From NCBI GenBank assembly GCA_022600195.1, contig JAHZKX010000045.1:62001-126000 (forward strand): 64,000 nt of DNA, written 5' to 3'. This stretch comes from Planctomycetota bacterium. Its GTDB lineage: Bacteria > Planctomycetota > Planctomycetia > Planctomycetales > Planctomycetaceae. The translations under genes and the position numbers were made by a program. Under the pieces are notes generated by a model. It ran no database searches. It was not told where the DNA came from and saw only the letters and a list, made by a program, of their open reading frames with translations. Below are positions 50,792 to 60,292 of the stretch, in pieces. Position 1 is the stretch's first letter, and every line of letters starts with the position of its first letter.

Positions 50792-53563
50792 TCAGGGCTT
50801 CAAGTGCTTGTCAAAAAATCCGATGACTTTTGGTCTGAGGTCCTGCTGTTTAGGTTGCAGGTGGAAGCTGTGTGGTGCGTCTTCGATAATGATCAACTCG
50901 GCGGGGATGTTCCCTTTTTTAAGTGCTTTCGACAAAAGTTCAGATTGGTTTACGGGAACCAAGCGATCTTTTGTGCCATGCAGAATGAGGAAAGGGGGAT
51001 CATTCTTTGAGATATGATTCACAGGCGAAGCCTGTTGACAGAGTTCTTTTTCTGCATCCGTAAAAGTGGAGAGCATGTCGCGAGATTTAGCCAATGCGGT
51101 CATATCATGCACACCATACATGGGAACGACGGCCTGAATGCTTGAAGAAAAGCCGGCATATTTTTCATCCGGGCCCGGCTTCGTATCATCGCCGGTCATT
51201 GCCAGTATTGAGACCAGATGGCCTCCTGCAGAGCCGCCGATGGCGCCGATATGATCGGCGTCAATTTGATATTTGTCTGCGTGTTTCCTCAAAAAGCGGA
51301 CTGCGGTTTTGCAGTCTTTCAGGTTTCCCGGCCAGACCTGTTTCAAGTTATCGGTAAACTTCGCACGTTTTTTTGCCAATTGGTAATTGATGCTGGCACA
51401 GACATATCCCGCTTTTGCCAGGTTGTTTCCGATATTGATTTCTCTTCTGGCTGCTTTATCTCCACCATGCCAACCGCCGCCGTGAATGATGACGACTGCT
51501 GGGTAAGGCCCTTTTTGAAATGTGGAGTCGGGCAGATACAGGTCGAGTTTCTCTGTACGCTTCTGCCCCAGATAGCTGATGTCTTTCTTGACACGTATTT
51601 GAGAAAGCTCCTGTTTGACGCGGCTACTGGGTTCGATGAACTGAACTCTTTCTTTACCTGCTAATTCCACAATCTGTCTAATATCAAACTCTTTCAGTAA
51701 ACCAAAGCAAAATAATTCAGGTGCCTGATTGACCGATTGATTGTCTTCAATCACTTGTTTCAGCGAACCCATGGAACCAATCAAGCTGACGCTTGAAATA
51801 GCCTCGGGTTCGATTGTAGCAGCCAGTAGAGTAAAAAGACTACTGCGCGGACCCGTTGATTGTATTTTTACGGAAGTCTGCTTGCGTTTGTCGCGTAACC
51901 AGCGGGCAATTGCCGTTAATTGACCTGTCTGAATTCCGAGCGGGCGTTCTCCGACGGCAGCCACTAGAAGTCCGTACAGAAAATCGCGCTGGCTGATTTT
52001 CGATTCGCCGAAATAAAACGGATCGATGGCCAAAACGTTTTCGCCTTTTGCTAGTAGTTTTTCTACGGTTGGCGCCAGACTTTTTCGACCTTCATCAGAG
52101 ACAACGATGGTTGTTGATTTTGAAGGTCCTCTCGAGAACTCGACAGCGGGAACCGTCCAGTCTTTGTCCACGTTCAGTTTCCAGAATTTCACTGTCGTGT
52201 TCTCTTTTGTTGTCTGGTTGGTTTTCGTTCCCTGTACCTGGGATTTTTTGTAATGCACAATTTTTTTGAGTGCTTTTAACGATCCGTTTTCAGAAGACTT
52301 CGTTGCTGGTCGCGGTAGATTCTGACAGAGCTTGAGTGCCAGGCTATGAAAGGTTTCGTTGTTGGATGGCAGTTCGACTTTGAGTTCGTCGAACGATTTG
52401 ATTTCCGCGCTGCACTCGATTTCTTTCACAGGTAGTGGTTTTCCCGTTTCGGAAAAGTGAGCTGAGAGCATGCGATAGAGCGCTTCCCGGTTGTCTTTCA
52501 GAAAATTATGGTCGCCGGGATCATGATTCACATGTTTCTGCAAAAAGTCTTCTTTGTCGTATAGTTTGTAAATGGGGAACGCTGCTTTCAAAAGTGGTGG
52601 CTGGGTATAACCTGATTCAAAGCAGCAGTTGTCTTTTGCATTATTGGTGAGCAGAGTGGGGCGTGGGGCACGCATGGCTGTGAGATGTGTGTAGTCTGCA
52701 TAGATGCCTAAATCGTTGGGAGTCTGTTCGGAATCGCCGAGGTCTTTTGTGTGATACACACGGGTCAGGAAACTGGAATAACCGGCGACGGGGTTTGAGA
52801 GTGTGACACGTTCATCGAGTGAACTGATAAAGATGGTCTGCCAGCCACCGCCCGAAAGGCCGGCGACGGCAACACGATTCGGATCTGCATTGGGATGCGC
52901 TAACAGGACGTCGAGCCCACGTTTCATGGAAAGAAAGTGGGGTGCTAATCCGCTTGTACCACACAGGTCCAGTTGGTTCATGCGATAATGCATTAAGCCG
53001 GGCACATTCAGCTGGCCCATGCCCACCCATTCGATATTGAGTGCGATCATGCCTCGCTTGGCCTGATTGATACAGCGCACCTGTTTATAGTCGGCGGCTT
53101 TTCCGTTTTTTCCGTCGTGACCATTCACGTTCAATACAACGGGCACTTTTCCTGAAAGCTGATTGGGCAGATAGAGCAGCGCTGGTATCCATAGTCCGGG
53201 CAGTGCTTCGAACCGCAACTTCTGAATTTTGTATTCGGGGCCGCCTTCAATCGTCTCCAGCCAGACAACGTTCATTTTAGAATCGCGCCACTTTGTCGCT
53301 TCGCCACGATAAACGACTTTGTTTAAAACATCGCTTCGCACTTTGGAAATATATTTTTCCCAATCTGTAACGCTGTTCATCTCAGGCATACCCAGGACAC
53401 GAGGTGCGATATATTTCTGCACTTCTTTCCAGGGAAGATCTTTCTCGATGATCGGTTGAGACAGCCAGGATTTCAGATCCTGCTCAGTAGCAGACAGCGG
53501 CTGGATACTGAGACTCATCAGACAACAGATTACAAATAAACGGCGAGGACAGTGGTTGAGCAT
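50792..53563 (-). CDS. Secreted multi-domain alpha/beta hydrolase (esterase)
   Basis: About 923 residues with a signal peptide (LFVICCLMSLSIQPLSA). Three hydrolase-like parts are visible. The N-terminal acetyl-xylan-esterase-like domain (about 50-370) has VVLNVNGHDG and nucleophile elbow GLSGGG. A middle part (about 480-640) keeps strands such as TTIVVSDEG but has STGPRSS where a G-x-S-x-G would be, so it is probably inactive. The C-terminal BD-FAE-like lipase/esterase domain (about 660-920) has VIIHGGGWHGGD, GAIGGSAGGHL, FLILHGTKDRLVP and catalytic His in EDAPHSF. Start ATG 53563 has GGGAG 8 nt upstream; 53584 is an alternative. Probably acts on polysaccharide esters outside the cytoplasm. 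Confidence 0.88.
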   Translation of the reverse strand: MLNHCPRRLFVICCLMSLSIQPLSATEQDLKSWLSQPIIEKDLPWKEVQKYIAPRVLGMPEMNSVTDWEKYISKVRSDVLNKVVYRGEATKWRDSKMNVVWLETIEGGPEYKIQKLRFEALPGLWIPALLYLPNQLSGKVPVVLNVNGHDGKNGKAADYKQVRCINQAKRGMIALNIEWVGMGQLNVPGLMHYRMNQLDLCGTSGLAPHFLSMKRGLDVLLAHPNADPNRVAVAGLSGGGWQTIFISSLDERVTLSNPVAGYSSFLTRVYHTKDLGDSEQTPNDLGIYADYTHLTAMRAPRPTLLTNNAKDNCCFESGYTQPPLLKAAFPIYKLYDKEDFLQKHVNHDPGDHNFLKDNREALYRMLSAHFSETGKPLPVKEIECSAEIKSFDELKVELPSNNETFHSLALKLCQNLPRPATKSSENGSLKALKKIVHYKKSQVQGTKTNQTTKENTTVKFWKLNVDKDWTVPAVEFSRGPSKSTTIVVSDEGRKSLAPTVEKLLAKGENVLAIDPFYFGESKISQRDFLYGLLVAAVGERPLGIQTGQLTAIARWLRDKRKQTSVKIQSTGPRSSLFTLLAATIEPEAISSVSLIGSMGSLKQVIEDNQSVNQAPELFCFGLLKEFDIRQIVELAGKERVQFIEPSSRVKQELSQIRVKKDISYLGQKRTEKLDLYLPDSTFQKGPYPAVVIIHGGGWHGGDKAARREINIGNNLAKAGYVCASINYQLAKKRAKFTDNLKQVWPGNLKDCKTAVRFLRKHADKYQIDADHIGAIGGSAGGHLVSILAMTGDDTKPGPDEKYAGFSSSIQAVVPMYGVHDMTALAKSRDMLSTFTDAEKELCQQASPVNHISKNDPPFLILHGTKDRLVPVNQSELLSKALKKGNIPAELIIIEDAPHSFHLQPKQQDLRPKVIGFFDKHLKP

Positions 53564-53748
53564 GTTGGTGTCTCCCGGTGTCATTGGGTGGGATTTTTAA
53601 TGGAGGTATGGTTCCATTCTGGGAAAATCCAACGGGGAACACAAGTTCGTTAATAAAATTAAAGAACTGTGCAGGAGAAAAAATGGCTCTACAGAGGAAG
53701 TGGTTAGCCAACCAAATTCAGTGAGGACTTGGGTGTGTCCCTTGGGGT

Positions 53749-54573
53749 TCAAGATTTTTTGCCAAGTTCGATCGATCGATTGGTGGCAGCGCTGACGGCA
53801 TTCATCAGGCTGTGTCTTAATCCACCCGCTTCCAATGCGTGAATGCCGGCAATCGTTGTGCCTCCCGGACTGGTGACGGCGTCTTTCAGTGTGCCTGGAT
53901 GTTCGCCGGTTTCGAGTACCATTTCTGCCGCGCCTTTGACCGTTTGGGCGGCCAGTTGGAGGGCGATGTGTCGGGGCAGTCCCATGCGGACTCCTCCATC
54001 GCTGAGCGCTTCAATCACTTGATAGATATAAGCAGGACCGCTGCCCGATAAGCCAGTGACGGCGTCGAGTTGTATCTCAGGAACTTCAACGGCAATACCC
54101 ACTGTCGAGAGTAGTGATTCTACGAGACTGGCGTCTGCTTCTGTTGCCTGTCCCCCGCGCGCGAAGGCGGAAGCTCCCTGTTTCACGAGGCAGGGGGTGT
54201 TAGGCATGACGCGAATCAGTCGCGCGTCTAAACCCAGTTTCTCAACAAAGAGGGATAAGGGACAACCGGCTGCGATGGAGACAACCAGATGCTGATCGGT
54301 GTGTGTTCCCTTGATTTCCTCAAGAACATCAGCCACATGCTGCGGTTTCACAGACAGAATGATGACTTCAGCCTGTTCCATGACTGTCAGGTTCGATTCG
54401 ACGGCCTGAGCACCGGTCTCCCGGGCAAACCGTTCTCGGGCAGAGTCGAATGTATCGCTGGCCCAGACATTTTCTGAAGAGGTAAAGCCAGAAGCGATTA
54501 AACCGCCGGCCAGGGCAGTTGCCATACGACCAGCTCCAATGAAACCGACTTTCACATCTCTCTGTTTTGACAT
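53749..54573 (-). CDS. proC: Pyrroline-5-carboxylate reductase
   Basis: 274 residues. It reduces P5C to proline with NAD(P)H in the cytoplasm. The Rossmann loop VGFIGAGRMATALAGGLIASG, IILSVKPQHVADVL, RVMPNTPCLVKQGASA, TGLSGSGPAYIYQVIEALSDGGVRMGL and LKDAVTSPGGTTIAGIHALE are all classic ProC blocks. Length is normal. It appears to be a single gene. Confidence 0.97.
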   Translation of the reverse strand: MSKQRDVKVGFIGAGRMATALAGGLIASGFTSSENVWASDTFDSARERFARETGAQAVESNLTVMEQAEVIILSVKPQHVADVLEEIKGTHTDQHLVVSIAAGCPLSLFVEKLGLDARLIRVMPNTPCLVKQGASAFARGGQATEADASLVESLLSTVGIAVEVPEIQLDAVTGLSGSGPAYIYQVIEALSDGGVRMGLPRHIALQLAAQTVKGAAEMVLETGEHPGTLKDAVTSPGGTTIAGIHALEAGGLRHSLMNAVSAATNRSIELGKKS

Positions 54574-54961
54574 GCTTTTATGCTTTCTAGCCTGTGTCCA
54601 GGTTTATTACAGCGTCTCCAAGGCTATTTGAAACGAGTATAATGGAATGGAAGTCGCTATGGTTAAATGGGATACTCTAGTAACTGTAAAAATGAGATTT
54701 TCGTCTGATTCTACCGCCAAATTTGGTCTGACCTGTAATTTTCGGCTGGATAGTCACTGATTAAGAGGACTTAAGCTGCTAAGATGTCCCGATCTGGACC
54801 GAGTTAATTGATTCAATTCAAATTGTAACACCAATAGGCAGTACGTGCATCAGAGCACGTTATCACACCGGTTTACTATAGTAGTATGAGCTGATTGCGA
54901 GATGAAGATTGCTGACTATAATAAGTTAGACAATGCAACTGGAAATGAAAGCCAAACGATA
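54574..54961. other. Divergent intergenic region proC / mqnA
   Basis: About 390 bp. It contains small dyads: ACGTGC-ATCAGA-GCACGT near 54843-54860 and a TACTATAGTA palindrome just before the mqnA region, plus a TATACT -10-like hexamer on the minus strand toward proC. None is strong enough to name. Confidence 0.35.
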
Positions 54962-55783
54962 ATGTCTGACTTGATTCCACCTCCCATTCGTGTGGGGGCG
55001 GTCTCCTATCTCAATTCGAAGCCTTTGATCGAAGATCTAGAAGATCTCGCTGAAAATGCTGAACTAATGCTAGATTATCCCAGCCTGTTGGCTGATGATC
55101 TGGCAGAGGGTCGAATTGATGTCGGATTGATTCCCTCAATTGAGGTGATCCGGAATTCGGACTATGAGATCATTTCGAATGCCTGTGTGGCGACACAGGG
55201 GCCGGTATTGAGTGTGAAAATGTATAGTTACGTTCCTTTGGGAAAGATTAAGCGGCTGGCATTAGATATGGGGTCGCGCACCAGTGCGACACTGGTGCAA
55301 ATTATGCTGGCCGAACAATATGGGGTGTTTCCGGAGGTCGAACCGTTGCCAATGGATCAGTCGATCAAAGCGACAACCGCGGATGCGATTTTATTGATTG
55401 GTGATCGTGCCATTCATACGCCTGATACCAAATTCGCAGCGACCTGGGATCTGGGAGAGGAATGGTTACGCTGGACGGGTCTGCCATTTGTCTTTGCGAT
55501 GTGGGCTGTTCGCAAAAATCAGGAGACCGGTTCATTAGCGTCCGCTTTGTGCCAGGCGCGTGATCGCGGGGTGACACAGTTAGATGAAATCGCCCGCCGG
55601 GAAGCGCCCAAATTGGGTATTGAAGTTTCTGTCGCACAAAGTTATCTGAAGAAAAATTTGAGTTTTCACCTGGGACCTGCAGAATGTTGCGGGTTACAAT
55701 TGTTTCAAGAATTAGCCATTAAAACGGGACTGGCTCCCGAGGGAGTTCCTCTTGTCTTCCGGAATTGCATCTCTGCTGGATAA
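54962..55783 (+). CDS. mqnA: Chorismate dehydratase (menaquinone via futalosine)
   Basis: 273 residues of periplasmic-binding-protein fold. It converts chorismate to 3-enolpyruvoyl-benzoate, the first committed step of the futalosine menaquinone route. RVGAVSYLNSKPLI is the MqnA N-terminal signature; DVGLIPSIEV, LALDMGSRTSATL and DAILLIGDRAI follow. ATG 54962 matches the family start; an upstream ATG at 54902 would add 20 residues. Its 3' end overlaps mqnC by 32 bp, so the two are translated together. Confidence 0.93.
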   Translation: MSDLIPPPIRVGAVSYLNSKPLIEDLEDLAENAELMLDYPSLLADDLAEGRIDVGLIPSIEVIRNSDYEIISNACVATQGPVLSVKMYSYVPLGKIKRLALDMGSRTSATLVQIMLAEQYGVFPEVEPLPMDQSIKATTADAILLIGDRAIHTPDTKFAATWDLGEEWLRWTGLPFVFAMWAVRKNQETGSLASALCQARDRGVTQLDEIARREAPKLGIEVSVAQSYLKKNLSFHLGPAECCGLQLFQELAIKTGLAPEGVPLVFRNCISAG

Positions 55784-56882
55784 AGCGGTCGCTGGAGAGC
55801 GTCTGAATTGTGAAGAGGGGCTTCAGTTACTGGAGTCTCATGATCTGGTTGCGTTAGGCCGCGCTGCCAACGAAGTCACGAAACGTCTGCATCCCGAGCC
55901 TTATCGAACTTATAACATTGATCGCAACATTAATTATTCGAATTCCTGTACGGCGGTCTGTGATTTTTGCGCCTTTTATCGATCTCCCAAAGACCCGGAA
56001 GTTTATGTGCTCAAGCCTGAGCAGCTTTACGAGAAAATCGAAGAAACGATTGCTTTGGGAGGCGACCAGATTTTACTGCAGGGTGGCCTGCATCCCACTT
56101 TAAAGCTGGAATGGTACGAAGATCTATTGCGTGATCTGCGCGAACGCTATCCGACGGTAAACATTCATGGTTTCAGTCCTCCAGAAATTTATCATTTCAC
56201 AAAGCTCAATAATTTATCTTTGGAAGAAGTACTGGAACGTCTGAAGGCCGCTGGTTTGGGAAGTCTTCCTGGTGGAGGCGGAGAAATACTGGTCGATCGT
56301 GTGCGGAAAAAGATCACGCGTGGAAAAGTATTAACCGATGGTTGGCTGGAAGTGAATCGGGTCTGGCACAAACTGGGAGGGATCTCAAGTGCCACGATGA
56401 TGTTTGGTCATGTCGAAACTCTGGCCGAACGCATTGAGCATCTGGATCGTCTTCGCACGCTACAAGATGAGACTGGTGGGTTCTCTGCCTTTATCTGCTG
56501 GACACTGCAGCCAGAACATACCGATATGGAATATGTACCGCCTGCAGGTGCGTTTGAATATTTGAAAACACAGGCTGTCAGCCGATTGTATCTGGATAAT
56601 TTCAAGAACATTCAATCTTCCTGGGTCACACAGGGAGAAAAGACTGGTCAGATGGCTCTGTTTTTCGGTGCGAATGATATGGGTAGTCTGATGATCGAAG
56701 AAAACGTCGTATCACAGGCGGGAACCACACATCATCTGACCGTTGAGACAATTCGTCACTGTATTTCGGAATCGGGATACATTCCCCGGCAACGCAATGT
56801 CTTTTACGAATATGTGGATGATCCTGATTCAAATGGTCCTGCCAAAGGCGCAGGCCATGCTCCTCTGCCGGTACTCAACTGA
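55752..56882 (+). CDS. mqnC: Cyclic dehypoxanthinyl futalosine synthase (radical SAM)
   Basis: 376 residues. It cyclises dehypoxanthine futalosine with a 4Fe-4S cluster and S-adenosylmethionine in the futalosine pathway. CTAVCDFCAFYR holds the radical SAM CxxxCxxC. ILLQGGLHPTLKLEWYEDLL, GFSPPEIYHF, SLPGGGGEILVDRVRKKI, TMMFGHVET and WTLQPEHTDME are MqnC/MqnE-family blocks. The start is TTG 55752, with GGGAG upstream and the 32 bp overlap with mqnA. MqnE and other pathway genes are not in the window. Confidence 0.93.
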   Translation: MSSGIASLLDKAVAGERLNCEEGLQLLESHDLVALGRAANEVTKRLHPEPYRTYNIDRNINYSNSCTAVCDFCAFYRSPKDPEVYVLKPEQLYEKIEETIALGGDQILLQGGLHPTLKLEWYEDLLRDLRERYPTVNIHGFSPPEIYHFTKLNNLSLEEVLERLKAAGLGSLPGGGGEILVDRVRKKITRGKVLTDGWLEVNRVWHKLGGISSATMMFGHVETLAERIEHLDRLRTLQDETGGFSAFICWTLQPEHTDMEYVPPAGAFEYLKTQAVSRLYLDNFKNIQSSWVTQGEKTGQMALFFGANDMGSLMIEENVVSQAGTTHHLTVETIRHCISESGYIPRQRNVFYEYVDDPDSNGPAKGAGHAPLPVLN

Positions 56883-57037
56883 AAGAAAATCCGTTCGAGA
56901 CACGACTCAAGCGAGCCAAATCGCTGCCATAGGCTATGTTTACAGATATAAATAACGTATAAGTCAGCCTCATCATTCAGTTTGTCAGCGCGCAGTTGAT
57001 GGTCTGGCACCGTAGGCATTAGGGATAATGGACGGCT

Positions 57038-57799
57038 ATGATTCATGTCGAGAAGCTAAGCAAGAGTTTTGATGATTTGCGTCGTGGCAGTATTCTTGCG
57101 CTTGATTCAGTGAGTTTTGATGTTGAAGCGGGTGAAATCTTTGGGTTATTAGGACCCAATGGTGCAGGCAAAACGACATGTCTCCGCATGTTAAGTACGG
57201 TTTTGCAACCGACGGGAGGCATGGCGACCGTCGCCGGCTATGATGTTTTCACACAGCCTCAGGATGTACGTACTCATATTGGCTTTATGTCCTGCAATAC
57301 CGGCATCTATGATCGAATGACCGCCTGGGAGATGGTGGAGTATTTTGGTCGACTGTATAGCATTGAAGAGAATGAATTACAGGAGAGGCTGGACCGGATC
57401 TTTACGACTTTGCAGATGCAGGATATCAAGGATCTCTTAGGCTCAAAAATGTCGACCGGGATGAAACAGAAAGTTTCGATTGCCCGGACAATCATACATG
57501 ACCCCCCCGTTCTCATTTTTGATGAGCCGACAACCGGCCTGGATGTATTGGTGGCACGCGCGGTTTTAAAAGCGATTGAAGCGCTGCGTGAGGAAGGCAA
57601 GTGCATCATCTTTTCCACCCACATCATGCGAGAAGTCGAAAAGCTATGCGATCGTGTGGCTGTGATCTATAAAGGGAAAATTCTGGCGATTGGTAGTCTT
57701 CCAGAACTGGAAGAACAATACCAGGAGTCGGATATGGAAGAATTGTTCTTCAAATTAATCCAGGAGCACGAAGACCAGTTGGCGATGAAAGCCCAATAA
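57038..57799 (+). CDS. ABC transporter ATP-binding protein (NatA-like)
   Basis: 253 residues. Walker [12 protein letters not shown], signature [15 protein letters not shown] (written here from the STGMKQK region), Walker [15 protein letters not shown] and H-loop IIFSTHIM are present. It pairs with the ABC-2 permease that starts 6 bp downstream, as in NatAB Na+ or drug exporters. Cargo unknown. Confidence 0.93.
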   Translation: MIHVEKLSKSFDDLRRGSILALDSVSFDVEAGEIFGLLGPNGAGKTTCLRMLSTVLQPTGGMATVAGYDVFTQPQDVRTHIGFMSCNTGIYDRMTAWEMVEYFGRLYSIEENELQERLDRIFTTLQMQDIKDLLGSKMSTGMKQKVSIARTIIHDPPVLIFDEPTTGLDVLVARAVLKAIEALREEGKCIIFSTHIMREVEKLCDRVAVIYKGKILAIGSLPELEEQYQESDMEELFFKLIQEHEDQLAMKAQ

Positions 57800-57804
57800 T
57801 CAAG

Positions 57805-60222
57805 ATGATACAGTGGAAAAATATCAGACTCATATTGATGCGAGAACTGCGAGATCAGATGCGCGATCGGCGTACTCTGTTCATGGTGGCAATTCTCCCG
57901 CTATTGCTCTACCCGGCAATGGGTATCGGCATGGTGCAGATGACGGTTCTTTTTTCAGAACAACCTCGGAATGTGGTTATTCTTGGGGCCGATGATTTAC
58001 CAAAACATCCACAGCTATTGGATGGCGACCGTTTTGTATCAAACTGGTTTCTAATTCCCACCGATGCAGACAAGTTGCGCGTAATAACTGATCATAAGTC
58101 TGTTGAAAAGACTGATGAGAAAGCAGGTATACCTGCGGATATTCAAAGTCAGAAACTACTGAAAGAGGCACGTGATCTGGAGGTGGTGCTTAAGAAACAT
58201 CAGGAATTACTTGATCAGTGGGATCAACTTGAAGATCAGGAATCTCCCGAACAAAAAAAACTGTTAGCTCAAGAAATTACTGATACGAATGTAAAGCTCA
58301 GCAAGCTATTTGCCGAAAGCCAGATTCAGGTTTTGATATTGATTCCTAAAGGACTTGCGCAAGGAATAGAACGGGTCAGTGAGAGACTGGCACGGCATGA
58401 ACCGATTGATGATGATCCGGCGGTTTCCTTGCGGCCTTTAGTTCTGAGGAACAGGGCTGACGAAAAATCAAAGTTAGCCTACAGTCGAGCACGGGAAGCG
58501 ATGGATTCCTGGGAGAAGGAAATATTAAGGGCGCGTTTGAGTCGCGCGAATCTCCCGGCATCTTTACCGACGCCCATCAATCCGGAAGTCATTGATTTAG
58601 CGCAAGATGATCAACTGGCAGCGAACCTCTGGAGTAAACTGTTTCCTGCAATGTTGATCATCATGGCGGCTACTGGTGCTTTTTACCCGGCGATCGACCT
58701 GGGGGCCGGCGAAAAGGAGCGAGGTACGATGGAGACATTGCTTATCTCTCCAGCCAAACGTACGGAAATAGTGTTAGGCAAATTTTTGACTGTGTTGGTT
58801 TTCAGTGTTTCGACGGCATTATTGAACCTGGCCAGTATGGGCTTCACCGGGCGCTATATGGCTAATTTAGTCGGGGCGGGCGCACTTTCAAAAATCGGTG
58901 ATCTTTCACTTCCTTCGTTTTCCGCTATGTTTTGGGTTATCGTGTTGCTCATTCCACTCTCGGCTTTGTTTAGTGCGCTGTGTCTTGCGTTTGCCACATT
59001 TGCTCGCAGTAGTAAAGAGGGGCAGTACTATCTGACGCCGTTGTTAATGGTAACCCTGGGGCTTACCGTATTCTGTTTATCGCCAGCTGTGGAAATCAAT
59101 CCCTTTTACAGCATGATGCCTATTGTCGGGGTGGCGTTGTTGTTAAAAGGCATGCTGCTATCGTCGGTCAATGCAGGTATTTTATATGTTTATGCAATTC
59201 CTGTTTTGGTGACGAGTGTCGGTTACAGTTTGCTGGCACTCTGGTGGGCCATTGATCAATTTCAGCGTGAAGATGTATTGTTTCGTGAAGCGGAACGGTT
59301 TGAAGTGGGTCTCTGGTTGCGTCATCTGATGAAGACCAAAGATTCTCTACCCAGTTTTGCGGAAGCCGGATTCTGTTTTGTAATCATTATGTTGTTGCAG
59401 TTTGGTGTGATGAACAGCATGAGTACTGCGATTCAAGCGGCAACAGATGCAGAACGTCCCACGCGGATGATGCAGCTGTTGATGATTCAACAATTGGCGA
59501 CGATAGCGACGCCTGCTCTGATCATGGGAATTATGCTGACGACCAGTGTCAGAAAAACGTTCCGTCTCTATCTACCCAGTTTTGGATTTCTGGCAGCTGG
59601 GATTATATTGCCATTCTTGTTGCATCCATTATCGCTTGAGTTGGCGAATAGTTTAACCTGGTTTTTTCCCAAACTGCGTTCATTTGCTGCTTTGAAAAGT
59701 ATGTCTGATCCGTCCCAGTCAATCTGGCTGGTTTTGACAGCGTTTGCTTTGACACCTGCTATCTGTGAAGAGCTGGCGTTTCGTGGTTTCATATTGAGTG
59801 GCTTTGGTCAACGCGGGCGTGTCTGGCTGGCGATTGTTCTATCGAGTCTCACATTTGGTGTGATGCATATGATTCCTCAGCAGGTCTTTAACGCTTCCTT
59901 ACTGGGTCTGGTATTGGGTCTGATGGCGGTTCACAGCCGCAGCTTACTGCCGGGAGTTGTGTTCCACTTTATTTATAATTCGCTTGGAGTGTTGCATGGT
60001 CGGATTCCCGAAGCATGGGTTCCTGAGAATGGACTAGAGTATTTTGTGCGGATAGAGCAGGGTGCTTTGCGATACTCATGGCCGTTACTGTTGATTTGCG
60101 GAGTGATCGCTGTCCTCATCTTACGTTGGGTACAGAAACAGTCTCAATCGAAGACGGATCTCTCTGCATCAGGGAGTTCAGACTCGGATTCCTTCGGCCG
60201 TCGTCTGACTGATGCTAAATAA
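57805..60222 (+). CDS. ABC-2 (NatB-like) permease fused to a CPBP/Abi intramembrane protease domain
   Basis: 805 residues. Residues ~1-500 are an ABC-2 exporter permease: a first membrane helix, a large extracytoplasmic loop (about 45-275) with a Lys/Glu-rich helical part, then LFPAMLIIMAATGAFYPAIDLGAGEKERGTMETLL, the NatB/ABC-2 signature, and further membrane segments. Residues ~515-790 hold a second membrane block with CPBP protease motifs: EELAFRGF (about 654-661), FGVMHMIPQ (about 685) and HFIYNSLG (about 722). All three are intact, so the CAAX/Abi metalloprotease site may be active. It may cleave a peptide while the ABC part exports it; this is inference. The ATPase gene is just upstream. 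Confidence 0.9.
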   Translation: MIQWKNIRLILMRELRDQMRDRRTLFMVAILPLLLYPAMGIGMVQMTVLFSEQPRNVVILGADDLPKHPQLLDGDRFVSNWFLIPTDADKLRVITDHKSVEKTDEKAGIPADIQSQKLLKEARDLEVVLKKHQELLDQWDQLEDQESPEQKKLLAQEITDTNVKLSKLFAESQIQVLILIPKGLAQGIERVSERLARHEPIDDDPAVSLRPLVLRNRADEKSKLAYSRAREAMDSWEKEILRARLSRANLPASLPTPINPEVIDLAQDDQLAANLWSKLFPAMLIIMAATGAFYPAIDLGAGEKERGTMETLLISPAKRTEIVLGKFLTVLVFSVSTALLNLASMGFTGRYMANLVGAGALSKIGDLSLPSFSAMFWVIVLLIPLSALFSALCLAFATFARSSKEGQYYLTPLLMVTLGLTVFCLSPAVEINPFYSMMPIVGVALLLKGMLLSSVNAGILYVYAIPVLVTSVGYSLLALWWAIDQFQREDVLFREAERFEVGLWLRHLMKTKDSLPSFAEAGFCFVIIMLLQFGVMNSMSTAIQAATDAERPTRMMQLLMIQQLATIATPALIMGIMLTTSVRKTFRLYLPSFGFLAAGIILPFLLHPLSLELANSLTWFFPKLRSFAALKSMSDPSQSIWLVLTAFALTPAICEELAFRGFILSGFGQRGRVWLAIVLSSLTFGVMHMIPQQVFNASLLGLVLGLMAVHSRSLLPGVVFHFIYNSLGVLHGRIPEAWVPENGLEYFVRIEQGALRYSWPLLLICGVIAVLILRWVQKQSQSKTDLSASGSSDSDSFGRRLTDAK

Positions 60223-60292
60223 TGACCAGCCTTTTATAATGTCGCGGTATTTTTATTCTTGTATGCAGCATCCCTTTTGAAAAAGCATAATT

